Source of the DNA: Cryptomeria japonica
Taxonomy: Eukaryota > Streptophyta > Pinopsida > Cupressales > Cupressaceae
Length of the DNA: 64,000 bases
NCBI RefSeq assembly: GCF_030272615.1
Contig: NC_081406.1
Span: 212,200,997-212,264,996, forward strand
Direction: 5' to 3'
The position numbers and the translations under genes are program-made. Shown here piece after piece: positions 23,767-36,640 of the stretch. The notes under the pieces are model-generated. The model did no database searches. It saw only the letters and a program-made list of their open reading frames with translations, and was not told the origin of the DNA. Position 1 is the stretch's first letter, and every line of letters starts with the position of its first letter.

Positions 23767-25443
23767 ATGAATCTGATGAGTCTGCAAGCAGAGAAGAAGA
23801 GAAGAACAAAGATATACAAAAATGAAGAAAGAAACTCGGGTTTCTCCAACAATTGTTTAAAAACCTCGAGGTATGTGCAGAAAAATCATTCTAAGAATCA
23901 AATTATAGGAGACAAAAATAGGGGAGTTATTACAAGAAGCAAAGTTGCTGAAGAACAAGTTATTTTATGTTTACTTTCTAAAGTTGAAAAGAAGACAATT
24001 GACGAAGCTTGTAAAGATCAAAATTGGATGAAGGCTATGAAGGAAGAGATGGACCAAATTGAGAAGAATCAAACTTTGGAATTAGTCCATAGACTAACTA
24101 ATAAGAATGCTATTGGAACAAAGTGGGTGTAATAAGGTGGATGAAGATGGTCATGTATTAAGAAACAAATCAAGGTTGGTATGCAAAGGATACACACAAG
24201 TTGAAGGAATTTATTTTGAAGAAACTTAGGCACCTATTGCTAGAATGGAGGCTATCAAGATGTTTTTGGATTTTGCAGCATTTAAAGATTTCAAAGTCTA
24301 TCAAATGGATGTGAAATCAACATTTTTGAATGTAGAGTTAAAAGTTTACATTCAACAATCAAAAGGATTCAAGTTATCAGATGATTTGGATATTGTTTGC
24401 AGATTGAAGAAGGCATTGTATGGATTAAAGCAACCACCTAGAGCTTGGTATGGAAGTTTAGACAAGTATCTACTAAATCAAGGTTTTCAAAAATGTTCTG
24501 CTAATAGAAATATTTAATTTAAAGTTGAAGCAAGTAAGATCCTAATATTTGTAGTATGTGGATGATATAATCTTTGGAGGTGATGATGACAAGTGCCAAA
24601 AGTTTGCTAGTGAAATGCAAAAAGAATTTGAAATGTCTACAATTGGTGAGTTAAATTTCTTTCTTGGATTGCAATTGAATCAAAATAGTAAAGGCATTTT
24701 CATTTCTCAGTCAAATTATGTTAGAGAGCTATTGAAAAAGTTTGGATTAGATAATTCCAAACTGATATATACTCCTATGACTATTGGATGCAAGTTGACT
24801 AATAATGATAAATCTCCTAAAGATGATGCAAGAAAGTACATATCTATGATTGGAGGATTGTTATACCTAATTGCTACCAAACTGGATATCATGTATGATA
24901 TTTATCTTGCAACCATATTTCAACAAGAACTGAAAAAATCTCATGTTGTTGCAGGAAAGAGGATATTTAGATACTTGAAAGGAACAAAAGATTTTGGATT
25001 ATGGTGTCCCAGATGATTAGACTTTACTATGAAAGCCTATACTGATGTAGATTGGGCAGGAAGTGTTGATGACAAAAAGAGTAGTAGTAGTGGAGCATTC
25101 TTCCTTGGCTCTCGATTAATTGCATGGTTAAGTAAGAAGAAATATTTTGTATCTTTATCAACTGCAGAAGCTGATTATATTGTAACTGCATCATGCTACA
25201 CAAATAATTTGGATGAAAAAAATATTAAAGGATATTAGCATGATGTTTGATGAACTGATATCAATCATGTGTGACAATACAAGTGCAATCAATATCTATA
25301 AGAACTCGGTACTGCATTCCAGAACAAAACATATTTCTATTCGGTATCATTTCTTAAGGGAAAAAGTGCTAGACAATGAAGTGAAACCTAAATATATACC
25401 TACAAAAGAGCAAGTTGCAGATATCTTTATGCAAGATTTGTGA
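23767..25443 (+). pseudogene. copia reverse transcriptase and RNase H
   Basis: RT from about 23980 (MKAMKEEMDQIEKNQTLELV) through DVKSTFLNVEL and KKALYGLKQPPRAWYG to YVDDIIFGGDDD (about 24553), then FFLGLQLNQ and RNase H with YTDVDWAGSVDDKKS (25035) and STAEADYI. It ends ...KYIPTKEQVADIF at the stop 25441-25443. Stops near 24130, 24229 and 24549 and frameshifts near 25016-25240 interrupt it. Catalytic aspartates are present. Confidence 0.85.
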
Positions 25444-25716
25444 AAAGATACTTTTGAGTATCTTCAACAAATGTTGGGGGTCATACCCATTCCTAGTTTG
25501 AACTAAGTGCATTTAACAACGCATTAGCCCAAGGAGCTTCATACATATTTTTGTCTGGGCTATGCTTGGGGCTTCCTCTTAAGGGGATTTGTGTGGTTTT
25601 TGAGTTGAGTTATTGCTCACCTTTGTCTTTGATGTCAAAGGGGAAGAGACATAGTTATTTTTCTAAGGGGGAGAATTTTTTTGGAGAGTTTTTCATTGAT
25701 GAATGTTGCCATTAAT

Positions 25717-25731
25717 GAAAAAGGGGGAGAT
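25717..25731 (+). other. Polypurine tract of copia
   Basis: GAAAAAGGGGGAGAT lies immediately before the 3' LTR start TGTTG, the second-strand primer of reverse transcription. Confidence 0.85.
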
Positions 25732-26862
25732 TGTTGTAAATGTAAAGATGTTTGATGTGTCAGTATGGTTGTCATTGATTGTCATTAATGTAAAACATAC
25801 TGATTCTATGTTTTAGTGTTTGGTTTTTTCTCTGTATTGCCAATATATTGTAGAATGTATTCATGATGTGTTGATATGTTGTTGGATATTGCCTTGAGAT
25901 ATTAATCTAATGTTCTGGAGGTCTAGAAGATGTGCTCTAGAAGTCTATGTAGTAAATGACATTTTTTGGCAGAAGTTGTAGTGCTTCGCGTTTCTCCACA
26001 TTGCCAGTTCAGTTGCTATTATTTTGCATTTATATTTTCATGTACTTATATTTTTTATTATGATTCAACACATGTTGGTGTGCTCTGGAGTTGTGGTTTT
26101 GGATATGATCATTTTGGGTCCGATTGACCTTGGATGCTCTACCTTCTACTCTGATGATTACGTCGTTTGGATAATGTGTTGTTGCATCATGGTGTGGTCT
26201 ACTTCTCATTCCTTTCCACCATGAGAATGCTTAATGAAGACCTATTTTGAATTGTGTTTCTTTATCTTCTTAGTCGACTTGAAAATTCTATTTCGGAGAT
26301 CAGTATAAATGAAGAATATATAGAAAATGTAGAAGGATATAGAAGAATTTGTATTGAAAAGAAGGTCTATCTCCCGTTGGTTTGTGCGAGGTTATGTTTA
26401 GTTGTAAATGATCAATATGGTTATGTGTTGATGCTATTAGGGACTAGTGGCAATGAGCCTAAGGTTTCTTTCGATAATTAAACTATGTGCTTTAGTGGTC
26501 TAGATTCTTTCTTTCTTTCTTCTTCTTCTAGGTAGTGAGCTCTCTTTCTTTTTCTAGTGGTTTTAGCTAGGTAGTGAGCCCACTTGTAGTGAGCATTTTG
26601 GAAATGGGCCATCTTTATAAAAATCACCTTGACTGGTGTCACCCTAACAGGTGTTTTCATATTGAGAACTAACATTCTCCATGGTTTTTACCTTCTTCAC
26701 ATCATATCTAGTGTTTCATGTGTATGTTATTTCATTTTTATATTTGCTTTTGGTTGAGTAATTAGAGATTAGTTTACTAGATTTATTTATGTGGGAAAAG
26801 TAGAATAAATTTTAATTTACAATTGATTCACCTGCCCTCTCAGTTGTCCAAGACATTTAACA
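25732..26862 (+). repeat. 3' LTR of copia
   Basis: 1131 bp, TGTTGTAAATG to TTTAACA. It includes about 778 bp missing from the 5' LTR, with a possible TATA (TATAAATG near 26304). The short frames inside (26024, 26254) are not genes. Confidence 0.85.
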
Positions 26863-27420
26863 TGTACATTTTATCCATAGTAGTTTACTTGATCATTATA
26901 CAAGAATATGAAAATAGATTTTCTAATCATGTTTCTATTACATAGCTAAACATGAAAAAATGATACAAAATGCCACCCATGTTCAACACCAACATCTAGA
27001 TATGATGAGAGCAAATATAGATATCATTTTAATTTTAAGGGCATATTACATTCTAACTCAAGTGAGTTTAAAATGATAATTACAATTTTACCAATGAGGA
27101 AGGACTCCAACATTTCAAATTATATAATTTATTCAAACTACATAAAAATAAAAAGATATAACACTAAAATATGAAAATCCTTTTGCACACACTCCCAAGC
27201 TTCTTCAAATAATTTGTATCCTTAATGGTGGTTTAACAACACTTGATCATGTGGAATCTTAAGGCCCACCCCTCTACACTATGAGGTAACTAACTAAGTA
27301 GTCAACTAACACAAACCAATTGCCACTAGAATGACATATGGCCAACTCAAACAAGCACATGGCATTAAAAATGCCATTCAAGAATAACCCCTTTGTTAAT
27401 AATATCCTAAAAAATATCAA

Positions 27421-30284
27421 AAGAACTAGAAGAGAGGGAATCATAGAGAATCCACTAGCTAGGAATGACAACACTAATCAAAGTTACAACAATAATAAGT
27501 ATGCTGGATACAATATCTACTTGAATACATGGGTTCTAAAAACCAATGGCATTGACTATCCCCAAGAAGCAATTACAATAAGGGTAAAATAGGTAATAAT
27601 GTAATCTGTAGATAACAATAACATATATGATCCATATTAAAGGCCTAAAGAGTTTGATCACTATAAGTCTTGTCCCTTTTGTAAGACAATAGGTTTAATT
27701 CCAAAATCACAAAAGAACAACAATTCATTTTCATGCACATCTTTCTTCATCCCTAGAAAACCACATACCATAGTCACCAGGGGCTTATTATGCATAAAGC
27801 TGCAATTTGTAATTACTCCAAATCTAAATAAAGGACCCTCAATTAGGGATAAGTGGAGATGTCAATATACTCGGTTTAGTCAAACTAGTTTGAAACAATG
27901 AAACACAAGAACCTCAAGCATATCTAGAATCATAGTGTTATGGACATATGCTCTCCATTCTTTACCCCACTCCCAATATTGTTAGTCCTTATAACTAGTG
28001 GAGGATCTAAAAACACAATCATAATAAATTTATGTATCAACCTTTCAAAATAATCTCATTGCATAACGCAACCCTTCTAGAGGCTATCAAATTAAAAAAT
28101 CTAAACCATATAATGCCACTTCCTAAACAAAAAAATTAATCAAGTTGACCTAGATCTAAGTCAACCCAATGCTAACTTGCATTACCTTGGTTTTTCTTCG
28201 ACCATAATTAAATGCCTATTAAGGTTAAGATGACTAGAAGATGAGACATTACCCTAAATCTACAAGTATAGATTTATCAAACTTGCATTAAAAGAAACAT
28301 TGTGGATGATTAAGCTATGATCAACATCATTTCTTTCTCCCTCTTGGACATAATGGGATACAACCACATTGATCACATATACATATACCTTACTCGGCTA
28401 TGACAACCTCAAGACAACCACCATCATTTAAATTATGCTTCCAATTTCTTTAAGACTAAAACCAATCTTAATAATATTTTAGCTTATAAACAAAACTCCT
28501 CATTAATATTTTTAATTGATTAATTAACAAATATCATATTGAAACAAATAATTATATAAAATATAAATAAAAAACTTAGATTTTTTTTTAAAATAATTAT
28601 AAAATAAAACTAACCCATTTGATAAAATAACCTTACAAATAAGAAAAAATGAAGAAAAATAATCCATCACATCATCTAAAAGCATATTTCAAAACCCTTT
28701 TATCACTAATAGAGTGACACACCCTTAGTAATTTTCCTTAAGTTCTTTTGAAGCAAACACTCAAGAAAATTCCAAAAACTAAAAAACCATATTTTAAATG
28801 TGGAACATATGATTGAGATAGATTTCATCCAAAGCCCAATTCAGTTTGTATAACTTCCCTTTGGTGTACACATACTTCTTTTAGTAACATTGAAATTCCT
28901 CTCCTAGGTATTGCCATTAATGGCAAAATTCCAATATATTTTATATAATGTATGGTAGGTTTTGATGGAGTGCACACGTGCGCTATGATTAGAAATGGTG
29001 ACTGAAACTGGTCAAACCTTTGAGGCAGTCCAATGGCGGCTCAAGGGAAGAGCCCCAAACTATTTAGTGAGATGGGAATTTTGGGGATGTTTTTGTTCAT
29101 TGAACAAAGCTAATAATTTTAATGTAGAAGCTAGTCACAAAACGTTGGTCAAAGTACTAAGTGATATATATATATATATAGAAAAAAGATTATGAAAATT
29201 TATAACCAAATTATTCTAGTGAAATTTTATGTTATATGTTAATCTTAGAATAGACATTCAAAAGGTGGTTTCAATATATTTTTGGTGGATATTTATCACT
29301 GTTTTTTTTATATTAATTATATTTAAGTATTTCTAGCACACGTTCGACTCTAGTTTGATGCTATTTTGATTATTTGTGCTTGTCACATAAATTTTGATAT
29401 TAGTTAAAGTAATGTGACATTATTTGTATTATTTTTAGGATGTTCGTGTATAAGTGACGTTTTCTAAGTATTTCATTTATTATTGAATTTCTATGCTAGT
29501 ATAAAGTAAATGATGATATATTCTTTTGATAAAGATAATGGATCCTGATTTAGTCATATGTGAAATCAAGATTTTTTTTTAATTTTTTTAAATCTTAATA
29601 GACTAAAATAAATTAACAAACTTTATTATTTCAAAGTGTATTGTTTCCTAGTATAATTTATCTATTATTATAAAGTCTTTTATTTTCTTGTTATAATTGA
29701 CCCCTACTTGAAAGAAAAGCTATTTAAGTGGCTCCGTGATATACTTTGTAAATTTAGATTGCAAAAATTTCATAATGTTGTCTCTATGCAATACAAATTT
29801 TGAGATTTGAGATGATTTTTGATCAACATGATATTCTTGTATCATGTATCACATCCCTTGATGATTAAATTTTATTTTAGAATTATTGGGTATATCTAAC
29901 TTTAATTTCATCTTTTTGTTTATGTAAGAAGATTTCAATTCTAATCATTTTATATCCTAGATTTATTTGGTATTTTGCTTATCATCTATGATTGAATTCT
30001 ACATGTAGAAATGTTAAACAATTTGTGAGATTTTATAATGACAATTAAAGATTCAAAATTTAAATCATTATTAATGTTTTAAATATTTTATTTAATGAAA
30101 TAAATACTTGTTCTTAAACATTTTCACATTAGAATGAATGATTGAACAATTTAAGTTTGTCTATCGAAATTGTATAATATGTTATATGCGTCATTATCTT
30201 AATTTAAATATATCTTCTTTTTTCCATACTCTCATACTTAAACTCTGTATACCACCACCACTTAACCAACACATTATGGGAAGA
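27421..30284. other. Long spacer, no gene seen
   Basis: 2.9 kb of AT-rich DNA without a credible reading frame, RNA gene or recognisable element. The 66-codon frame at 28995-29195 ends in a TATATATA run and shows no domain. Confidence 0.45.
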
Positions 30285-33205
30285 ATCTAATTGAAATATG
30301 GAGGTTTATAATAATTAAAAAGAAAAATAAAAAATTTAATTAATTGAAAAGAAAGCGATATTCATGAGAGTCAAATTTTAACTGTTTTTAAAGATAATTA
30401 AATAATTTTAACTGTTTTTAAAGATAATTAAATATTATAATCATTTTCTCTATTCATGAAAAGAAAACTAAATATTGGTTGAGATATTTACACTTTTCAA
30501 TTTAATATTTAAAATAAAAATATAATATTTTTTATTTTTTCTTATTAATTTTTTGCAAGGGTCCAAGTCAATGTACAATGGTCAAAGTTTAAATCTTAGA
30601 AATTTACAAGATTACAACGTATTACCAACTCAAAAAAACAACAAATAATTAACAACACAGTAACAATAACAAATATCAAAGCTCATAGTTGAACATCAAA
30701 GAGATCAGGGTGTAGAATTAAGTTGTTAAGGATCTAGCCAACATAGATTGTAACTCTGGTGGAGAGGAGTCACTTTTGTTGGCATACCACAAAATTCCTT
30801 TGTTCTCTATAGTCCCCATCAACATGTATGTTCTCTAGAATCAAAAGTTTAGCCTTGTGAAATAGCCCATTTTAGTAAACTTCCTATAGTCATTGAGAGC
30901 ACATTTGCATGGGAAGACTCTCTATAGTCCCCATCAACATGTATGTTCTCTAGCATGGAAAGTTTAGCCTTGTGCAATAACCCATTTTGGGAAACTTCCC
31001 ATAGTCATCGGGAGCACATTTGCATGGGAAGGTTGAGAGGCCATAGACGAGCATATTATTTAAGGGACCTATACACAAACTACACATACATCCTTTGATG
31101 TTAATGGCATATAGACTGCATATGGCCATTTATTAGAAATATTATGTTTAGAAAGACCAATATCTTTAATTACTAATGAGGAATTGATATTTGAGTATAT
31201 GGTCATGATGGTGTATGTTGGGTCCTACATGGATTTCAGGAATAGTATTTGTGTTGAATTTTACAATTTGGAGGACTGATTAAAACACCATGTTTATCTT
31301 ATAGGCATATATGGTATAGATTGGTTGCTGAAAGATATTTTTGGCAGAAATTAACAAAGTTATTTTCATAAAGAATCATTAAGCATGAATCCATAATCCA
31401 TTATATTGAAAGTTCATGAAAAGAGATATTGATGTGGAATCCAATTTAATTTATTAAAATAAGGCACTTCATTATAATTGATCATTTTTGGTAGGTGATG
31501 TATCATATATAATGTCTTAATTTTTCCATCAAGATATTAACTAATGAAAATTGGATTAAACAAATTCTCATTTCAAGTGTAATTTTTGCATGCAGTATTT
31601 CATTCTCATGCACACAAGATGTTGTAGCAAAAGCATGTCACACATGACACCCATCACCATTTCACCAAGCATGGTTGCAGGAGCAAAAGACTTCACTACT
31701 CGTGACAAAATCATCATGATAATTTTATGGGGTGGGGATCTTTTTACTTTAATAATCACTCACACTCATAAATAGATAGGAGATGAAGAAGATAGTATAA
31801 CTCATCCCACAAACTCCAACAACAAGAATATATGTCCATAAGGTAGTCAATACAAAAATAAAGACTTTGGTAAGCACAAACCAAAGGTTAGGTGTGACAA
31901 GATTAATATATTTCAAAGCACCAAAATGTCTACACAAATTATGATGCAAGACACACAAAGGAGACTCCTAGGAATGACTCTCCTTCAAAAAATTTTCTTG
32001 AAAAAGTGTGTGAAATTATCGCTATCTAAGGGTTTAGACTACAATGCATTTTGGGACACCAACACACTTTTGGTATAGCAATGCACTTTCTAGAATTTAG
32101 CACACCCTTAATACATTATCTCATCTATGCTATAGTTCTATGATTGTGCTTCTATCTTGGATAGGAATTTATTAAAAGTAACTTCCTTGATTTAAAACAC
32201 AGACTGGACTCTATTTTCTAGTAGGTTATTAACACAAAAATAACTAAACAAGTTTTAGGAGTTTAACCATATAAAATTTACTACTTGCTAAATATCTCAA
32301 GATTCAAACTAGACAAGAGCACACATATCCTAGGATGTGAATCAATATGTCAATCTAAGAATTACATAATAAGAGGGCTAGAAAGATAGGGGAACCAAAT
32401 GGCATGCCCATATCGCTCCACACTAGCTGTATTGACACTAGGCATGACTCCCAAAATTAAAAGTGTCATAACTCGCATGTGTCTCCAAAAACTTCTAATT
32501 TTAGAGATAGGAAAAGTAGAGAGTTAAAATAATTCATTATGTCTCTAAACCCACATACAAATATTCACCCACACACATTGGTACACAAATGCTACAAGAA
32601 TAGTAATAAAGCTAGGGATACAACAAACACACGAGATACCATTTTTAGTCATCCATTACACCAATTATACATAACATGTACATTACATCAATACTAATTT
32701 ACTTTCATTCTACAAGAATATGAAACTAGGCTTTCTAATCATGTTTCTATCACATAGCTAAATATGAGAAAACAATACAGAATGTCATCCATGTTCAACA
32801 TCGACATCTAGACATGGCAATAATAAAGATGTATATATTTTCAATTTTATGGGCATATTGAATTCTTACTCAATTGAGTTCAAAATGATAATTATAATTT
32901 TTCAAATGAGGACTCCAACATCCCAAATTTACATTTTATTCAAACTACATAAAAAAAAAAGATATAACACCAAAATATGGAACTCTTTTTGCACACTCCC
33001 AAGATTCTCCAAAGAATATGTGTCCTTAACAATTTGGTTCAACAACACCTAATCATGTGGAATCCTAAGGCCCACCTCTTTATACAATTAGTTAACTAAC
33101 TAGGTAGTCAACTAACACACATCAACCACCATTAGAATGACACATGGATAACTCAAACAAGCAGTTGATGTAAAAAAAATCATACAAGAATAATAACATT
33201 GTAAG
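30285..33205 (+). repeat. Duplicated segment, copy B (empty copia site)
   Basis: Diverged match to 16950-19269 plus 26863-27420. At 32660-32700 it reads through the copia insertion point without the element, with TGTAC at 32677-32681. It has its own changes: a 30-bp tandem repeat at about 30376-30440 (TTTTAACTGTTTTTAAAGAT twice) and a 115-bp tandem repeat at 30804-31033. Confidence 0.7.
30804..31033. repeat. 115-bp tandem duplication
   Basis: Two units (30804-30918 and 30919-31033) each start TCTCTATAGTCCCCATCAAC and include GAGCACATTTGCATGGGAAG. They lie in a part of copy B absent from copy A. Confidence 0.85.
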
Positions 33206-33735
33206 ACTAGAAGGATTGTATGCCAATCAAAAAATATACTATGGGATCAAATATGCACATCAAGTATGCAATACAACATATCCAAGAGGAGAAGAGGGTT
33301 AATATAAATGATTTTGTAATGGAGTGTCATCATGGGTACCAAGAACCACATAAAAATTGAGTAGTACACCTCCACCTCATGAGGATATACAATAATAGAG
33401 ATTATATATAAGACCAGCCCAATGTACTTCATAGCCCTTCCATGTATCTTACTAGGCATATATATCCAACTCTTGTCAATGTTTAATTGTGTAGCTCAAC
33501 TTTATTTTTATTAATTCTTTATATCAACCTCTCATTGCATCGTCTTATCTTACCATACAATTGGATGGAGTTTGACTATCTACTCCATCCTAATCTAAAG
33601 CTCTCATTGTAGAAATTAGACAAGAAATTTGGAGAAAAAAGGAACCAACAATAAAGGAGAATTGCAACAAAATGAAGATTGATAACTATCATCACAAAAG
33701 TGTGCACCCTTGATGAACTCTCAAGCTCATCGACC
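33206..33735. other. Spacer, no gene seen
   Basis: AT-rich DNA between the duplicated segment and the second chromovirus. The 70-codon - strand frame at 33247-33459 has no recognisable feature. Confidence 0.4.
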
Positions 33736-33740
33736 CTATG

Positions 33741-35329
33741 TGATGGGATGGGGTTTGGGATAGACTAGCCTAGTCTATGCTCCTGGATCCTTTCCTTGGA
33801 TCTCCTGGTGCTCTCCTCACACCCTAGGGTCTCTAGGATTTCCTTTTCTTGAGGAATCCCTTGACCTTTCCCAATCCACCCACCAATGAGTTTCTATGCT
33901 ACTCCTAAGGTCTCACCTACTCATAAGACTCAAAACCCCTTACTATGGCTAATAAAGGATAATCTTGTTCCACACCTTCCAAGGTCTTAGCAAGGTTGTT
34001 TCAGGTCTTTTTCATGGCATTTCCACCCATTCATGATCCCCCAACAAGTTTCAAGATTCTAACCCCTTACCGATTTCACAAATTTGGGTTTTGGCCTTCA
34101 AAAAGGGCTACAAGGATTAGGACCAATTAGGCCTCCTAACCGGTCTTCTAGGGCTCCCTCTCACAAATGATGCATACACAACCCTAACTCCCAAAATAGA
34201 CTGCCATTCATTTGGCAAGGGCTCAAGGATTTTCTAGGTTTTGGGCCTCCAAGTTGCCATACAGTGCCTAGGGCAAATTTTGGGGTTTTTAAGGGTTTTG
34301 TGAGGGTTTCTAGGGTCTGCCTGGGTCACAGTGAGTACTTTGAGCTTTAGCCACCTTGTTTGGATTGGTGGAGGCTCCTCCTTCACACTAATGATGCTTC
34401 AAACACTCCTTTGTACCTCCTCCAAAGGATGCTCTCTCCACTAGCCAACCTTGCTCTCCAAGACCTCTGCAATTTTGACCTCTCCTAACTGAGCACTGTC
34501 TAGTCTCATCTAGGAGTAGGTCTTTGCTTGGCCTTCCTACATTTTTAAGGGCCCTGCTTGCATGGGACTATTGTACAGGGTCTTCACTCTCATTCCCCAT
34601 GGTTTCATGGTATTTCCACAACGAGGAATGGAGTTAAGACTTCATTTACACAATCCTGTCCAAAACTGGACAGTAAGAAGACAGTTTACAAACTATTTAC
34701 AAACTCACTCAATATGCAAGTAAAAACCTAAAATAATTGCTTGAAATGAAATTAATTAGACCATGAAAGACAAACCACACAGTTTTGGACGTTTCTCAAT
34801 CCATTAATTTGCTTGTTTCCTTCATTCAAACTAACTGGTAACGGTTTTACAGTCCCAGTCTGATCTCTTTGCTAGGGTCGTACAATGTCTGACATCCAAC
34901 CCATGAATTTAGGGTTTGCAAGTAATTATCCCACCTTTTCCTTGGTCTGTGTGCCCAAACTAGGGTTTTCCATGCTAACCTAAAGAACTTGACATCATGG
35001 TGGAAAAGTTGCTTGACAACTTTGAAAAGTTGTCATGCAACTTTTGAGCAACTTTCCCAATGTTGCTTTTTATGACTCCTAGACCCACATTGGGCCAGCC
35101 TAAGGACACCACCATGTTATAAAGGACCCCTAAACACTTCAAGGACACACATACCCTCCATTTTCAGTAAAATCACAATCTTGACTCATGACCCCTAAGA
35201 TCTCCACTAGGACCCTAATGAGGACCTATGAGCACATGGCTCATTATTTTATGTACAATGGCTTCATAAGAAGCATAACACCAACAAAAAAAAGAAAGAG
35301 AAAGAGTTTGGAAGGGTGCTCCTGCACCA
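33741..35329 (-). repeat. 3' LTR of chromovirus 2
   Basis: 1589 bp, paired with 40004-41601. On the coding strand it starts TGGTGCAGGAGCACCC, right after the polypurine tract. Confidence 0.93.
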
Positions 35330-35341
35330 TACTCCCCCTCT
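35330..35341 (-). other. Polypurine tract of chromovirus 2
   Basis: On the coding strand AGAGGGGGAGTA abuts the 3' LTR, as required for plus-strand priming. Confidence 0.85.
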
Positions 35342-35350
35342 ACACACAAC

Positions 35351-36640
35351 TTAGGAAATAGAAGAAGAGATGAGAGTCGGGTCTGTTCCAAGTGCCTTGA
35401 ACCTGCTCTCCTCCACCCATGTAGCTTCAGATACTAGTTGATCTGTCCATTTCACTAAGTGCTCCATGTAGACCTGGTGTCTAGTAGACTTCTTCACCCT
35501 TGATTCCAAGATCTCCTCTGCTATAGGCTTCTTCACCTGTGGTAAGACATTAACATCAAGGTCCTGCAGTACCTTGGCTTGGTTCTCAGTCTTTCCCTGC
35601 TATCTCACCCTTGCACATGATCAGGTCAGCTACATTAAAGACTGGTGATATAGCTAAATCTAAAGGTAGGTCAACTTTTTAGGCATTCTTACCATATTAC
35701 GACAGGATTCTACAAGGTCCTACCCTTCTCATCTGTAGTTTGGTAGGCTTACCTCCTTGCATCCTAGCTTTGCTCAAATGGACCATCACATAGTCACCCA
35801 CCTTGAACTAAACTTCTCTCCTTTTCTCATCCACTTTGGTTTTCAATTTTTGAGTGGATTCAAGGGTGGCCTTCTTAACCTGCTCTTGAACTTCCTTGAT
35901 GGTTTGAGTGAAGTCTTCTACTTGCCCACTTTTCATTTCCAAACTACCAAGGTCTCTCAACTCACATACTCCTCTTGGATGTCTACCATAGACAACCTCA
36001 AAAGGACTTCTACCAGTGGTTCTATTCACACTGTCATTATATGCATACTTTGCTTGAGAAATGATTAGGTCCCATGTTTGGCCATACTCCTTAGTTAAAC
36101 ACCTCAACAAGTTACCTAACACCTTGTTTATGACTTCAGTTTGACCATCTGTTTGTGGATGGTAAGATGAGCTAAATGACAAGTTGGTTTCTAGTCTCCT
36201 CCATAATGTTTGCCAAAAATGACCCATGAACTTGCTATCCTTGTCTGAAACAATTCTTAAAGGGAGTCCATGAATCCTAACAATCTCTTTGAAGAAGAGA
36301 TGTGCAACATAGCTTGCATCATGTGTAGTCTTACATGGGATAAAATGACTCATCTTGGAAAATCTATCTACTACCACATAGATGCTATCCATACCTATTT
36401 TTGTCTTGGGAAGTCCTACTACAAAGTCCATGCTTATACATTCCCAAGGTCTGTTAGGGACCGGTAATGGTTGATATAAACCGACATTGCTTGATCCACC
36501 TTTGGCTCTTTGGCATACACCACACTATTCTACATATCTTTTCACATCTCTTGGCAACTTAGGCCAATAGTATTACCTCTGTACTAAGTCCAAAGTCTTG
36601 TTGACTCCAAAGTGTCCACTTAAACTGCCATTATGTTTCT
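35351..36640 (-). pseudogene. Integrase and chromodomain of chromovirus 2
   Basis: The large open block 35808-36431 holds MDFVVGLPKT (first aspartate), VSDKDSKF (second) and QTDGQTEVINK (glutamate), so the DDE triad is intact. Upstream the zinc region (GVCQRAKGG) is recognisable, with stops. A small deletion near 36640 removes part of the linker between RNase H and integrase and shifts the frame. The end block 35351-35536 reads EEILESRVKKS then HLVKWTDQLVSEATWVEE, a chromodomain-like fold that in this family guides integration to heterochromatin marks. Another frameshift separates it from the core. Confidence 0.88.

Larger units (their letters stand above)
21181..24460 (+). repeat. 1640-bp tandem duplication inside copia pol
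   Basis: Copy 1 is 21181-22820 and copy 2 is 22821-24460. AATTGGAAGTTGCTACTAAA starts at 21182 and again at 22822; GAGCTTGGTATGGAAG-type text ends each unit (22811 and 24451). The constant 1640-bp offset at both ends shows a single direct duplication. The copies differ by roughly 5-10 percent by eye. Both share a stop in P*HNGV and a TAA before TSIQVGYES. Confidence 0.93.
19270..26862 (+). mobile_element. Ty1/copia element with internal duplication
   Basis: LTRs begin TGTTG and end CAACA/TTAACA (19270-19796 and 25732-26862). Flanks are TGTTC at 19265-19269 and TGTAC at 26863-26867; the related unoccupied site has TGTAC at 32677-32681, so the duplication was TGTAC and the left copy mutated. 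The order gag-PR-IN-RT-RH on the + strand defines Ty1/copia; wording such as CDNTSAINIYKNSVLHSRTKH fits the Tork/SIRE side. Integrase and the first part of RT occur twice in tandem (offset 1640 bp). Many stops and frameshifts make it non-functional. Confidence 0.92.
16950..27420 (+). repeat. Duplicated segment, copy A (split by copia)
   Basis: The flanks 16950-19269 and 26863-27420 align in order with 30285-33205. Examples: AATATTTAAAATA then TTTTTTATTTTTTCTTATTAA at 17279-17320 versus 30500-30545; CTCTGGTGGAGAGGAGTC-like text at 17530 and 30753; TAATAAAGCTAGGGAT at 19191 and 32605; GAATCTTAAGGCCCACC at 27250 and 33060. Copy A has an insertion of about 150 bp near 17117-17262 and the whole copia element. 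Copy B has a different insertion near 30797-31450. Without the copia element each copy is about 2.9 kb. Nature unknown. Confidence 0.7.

Noticed and set aside
28995-29195. 66-codon frame starting MVTETGQTFEAV
   Set aside because: Too short, no domain, ends in a TATATA run.
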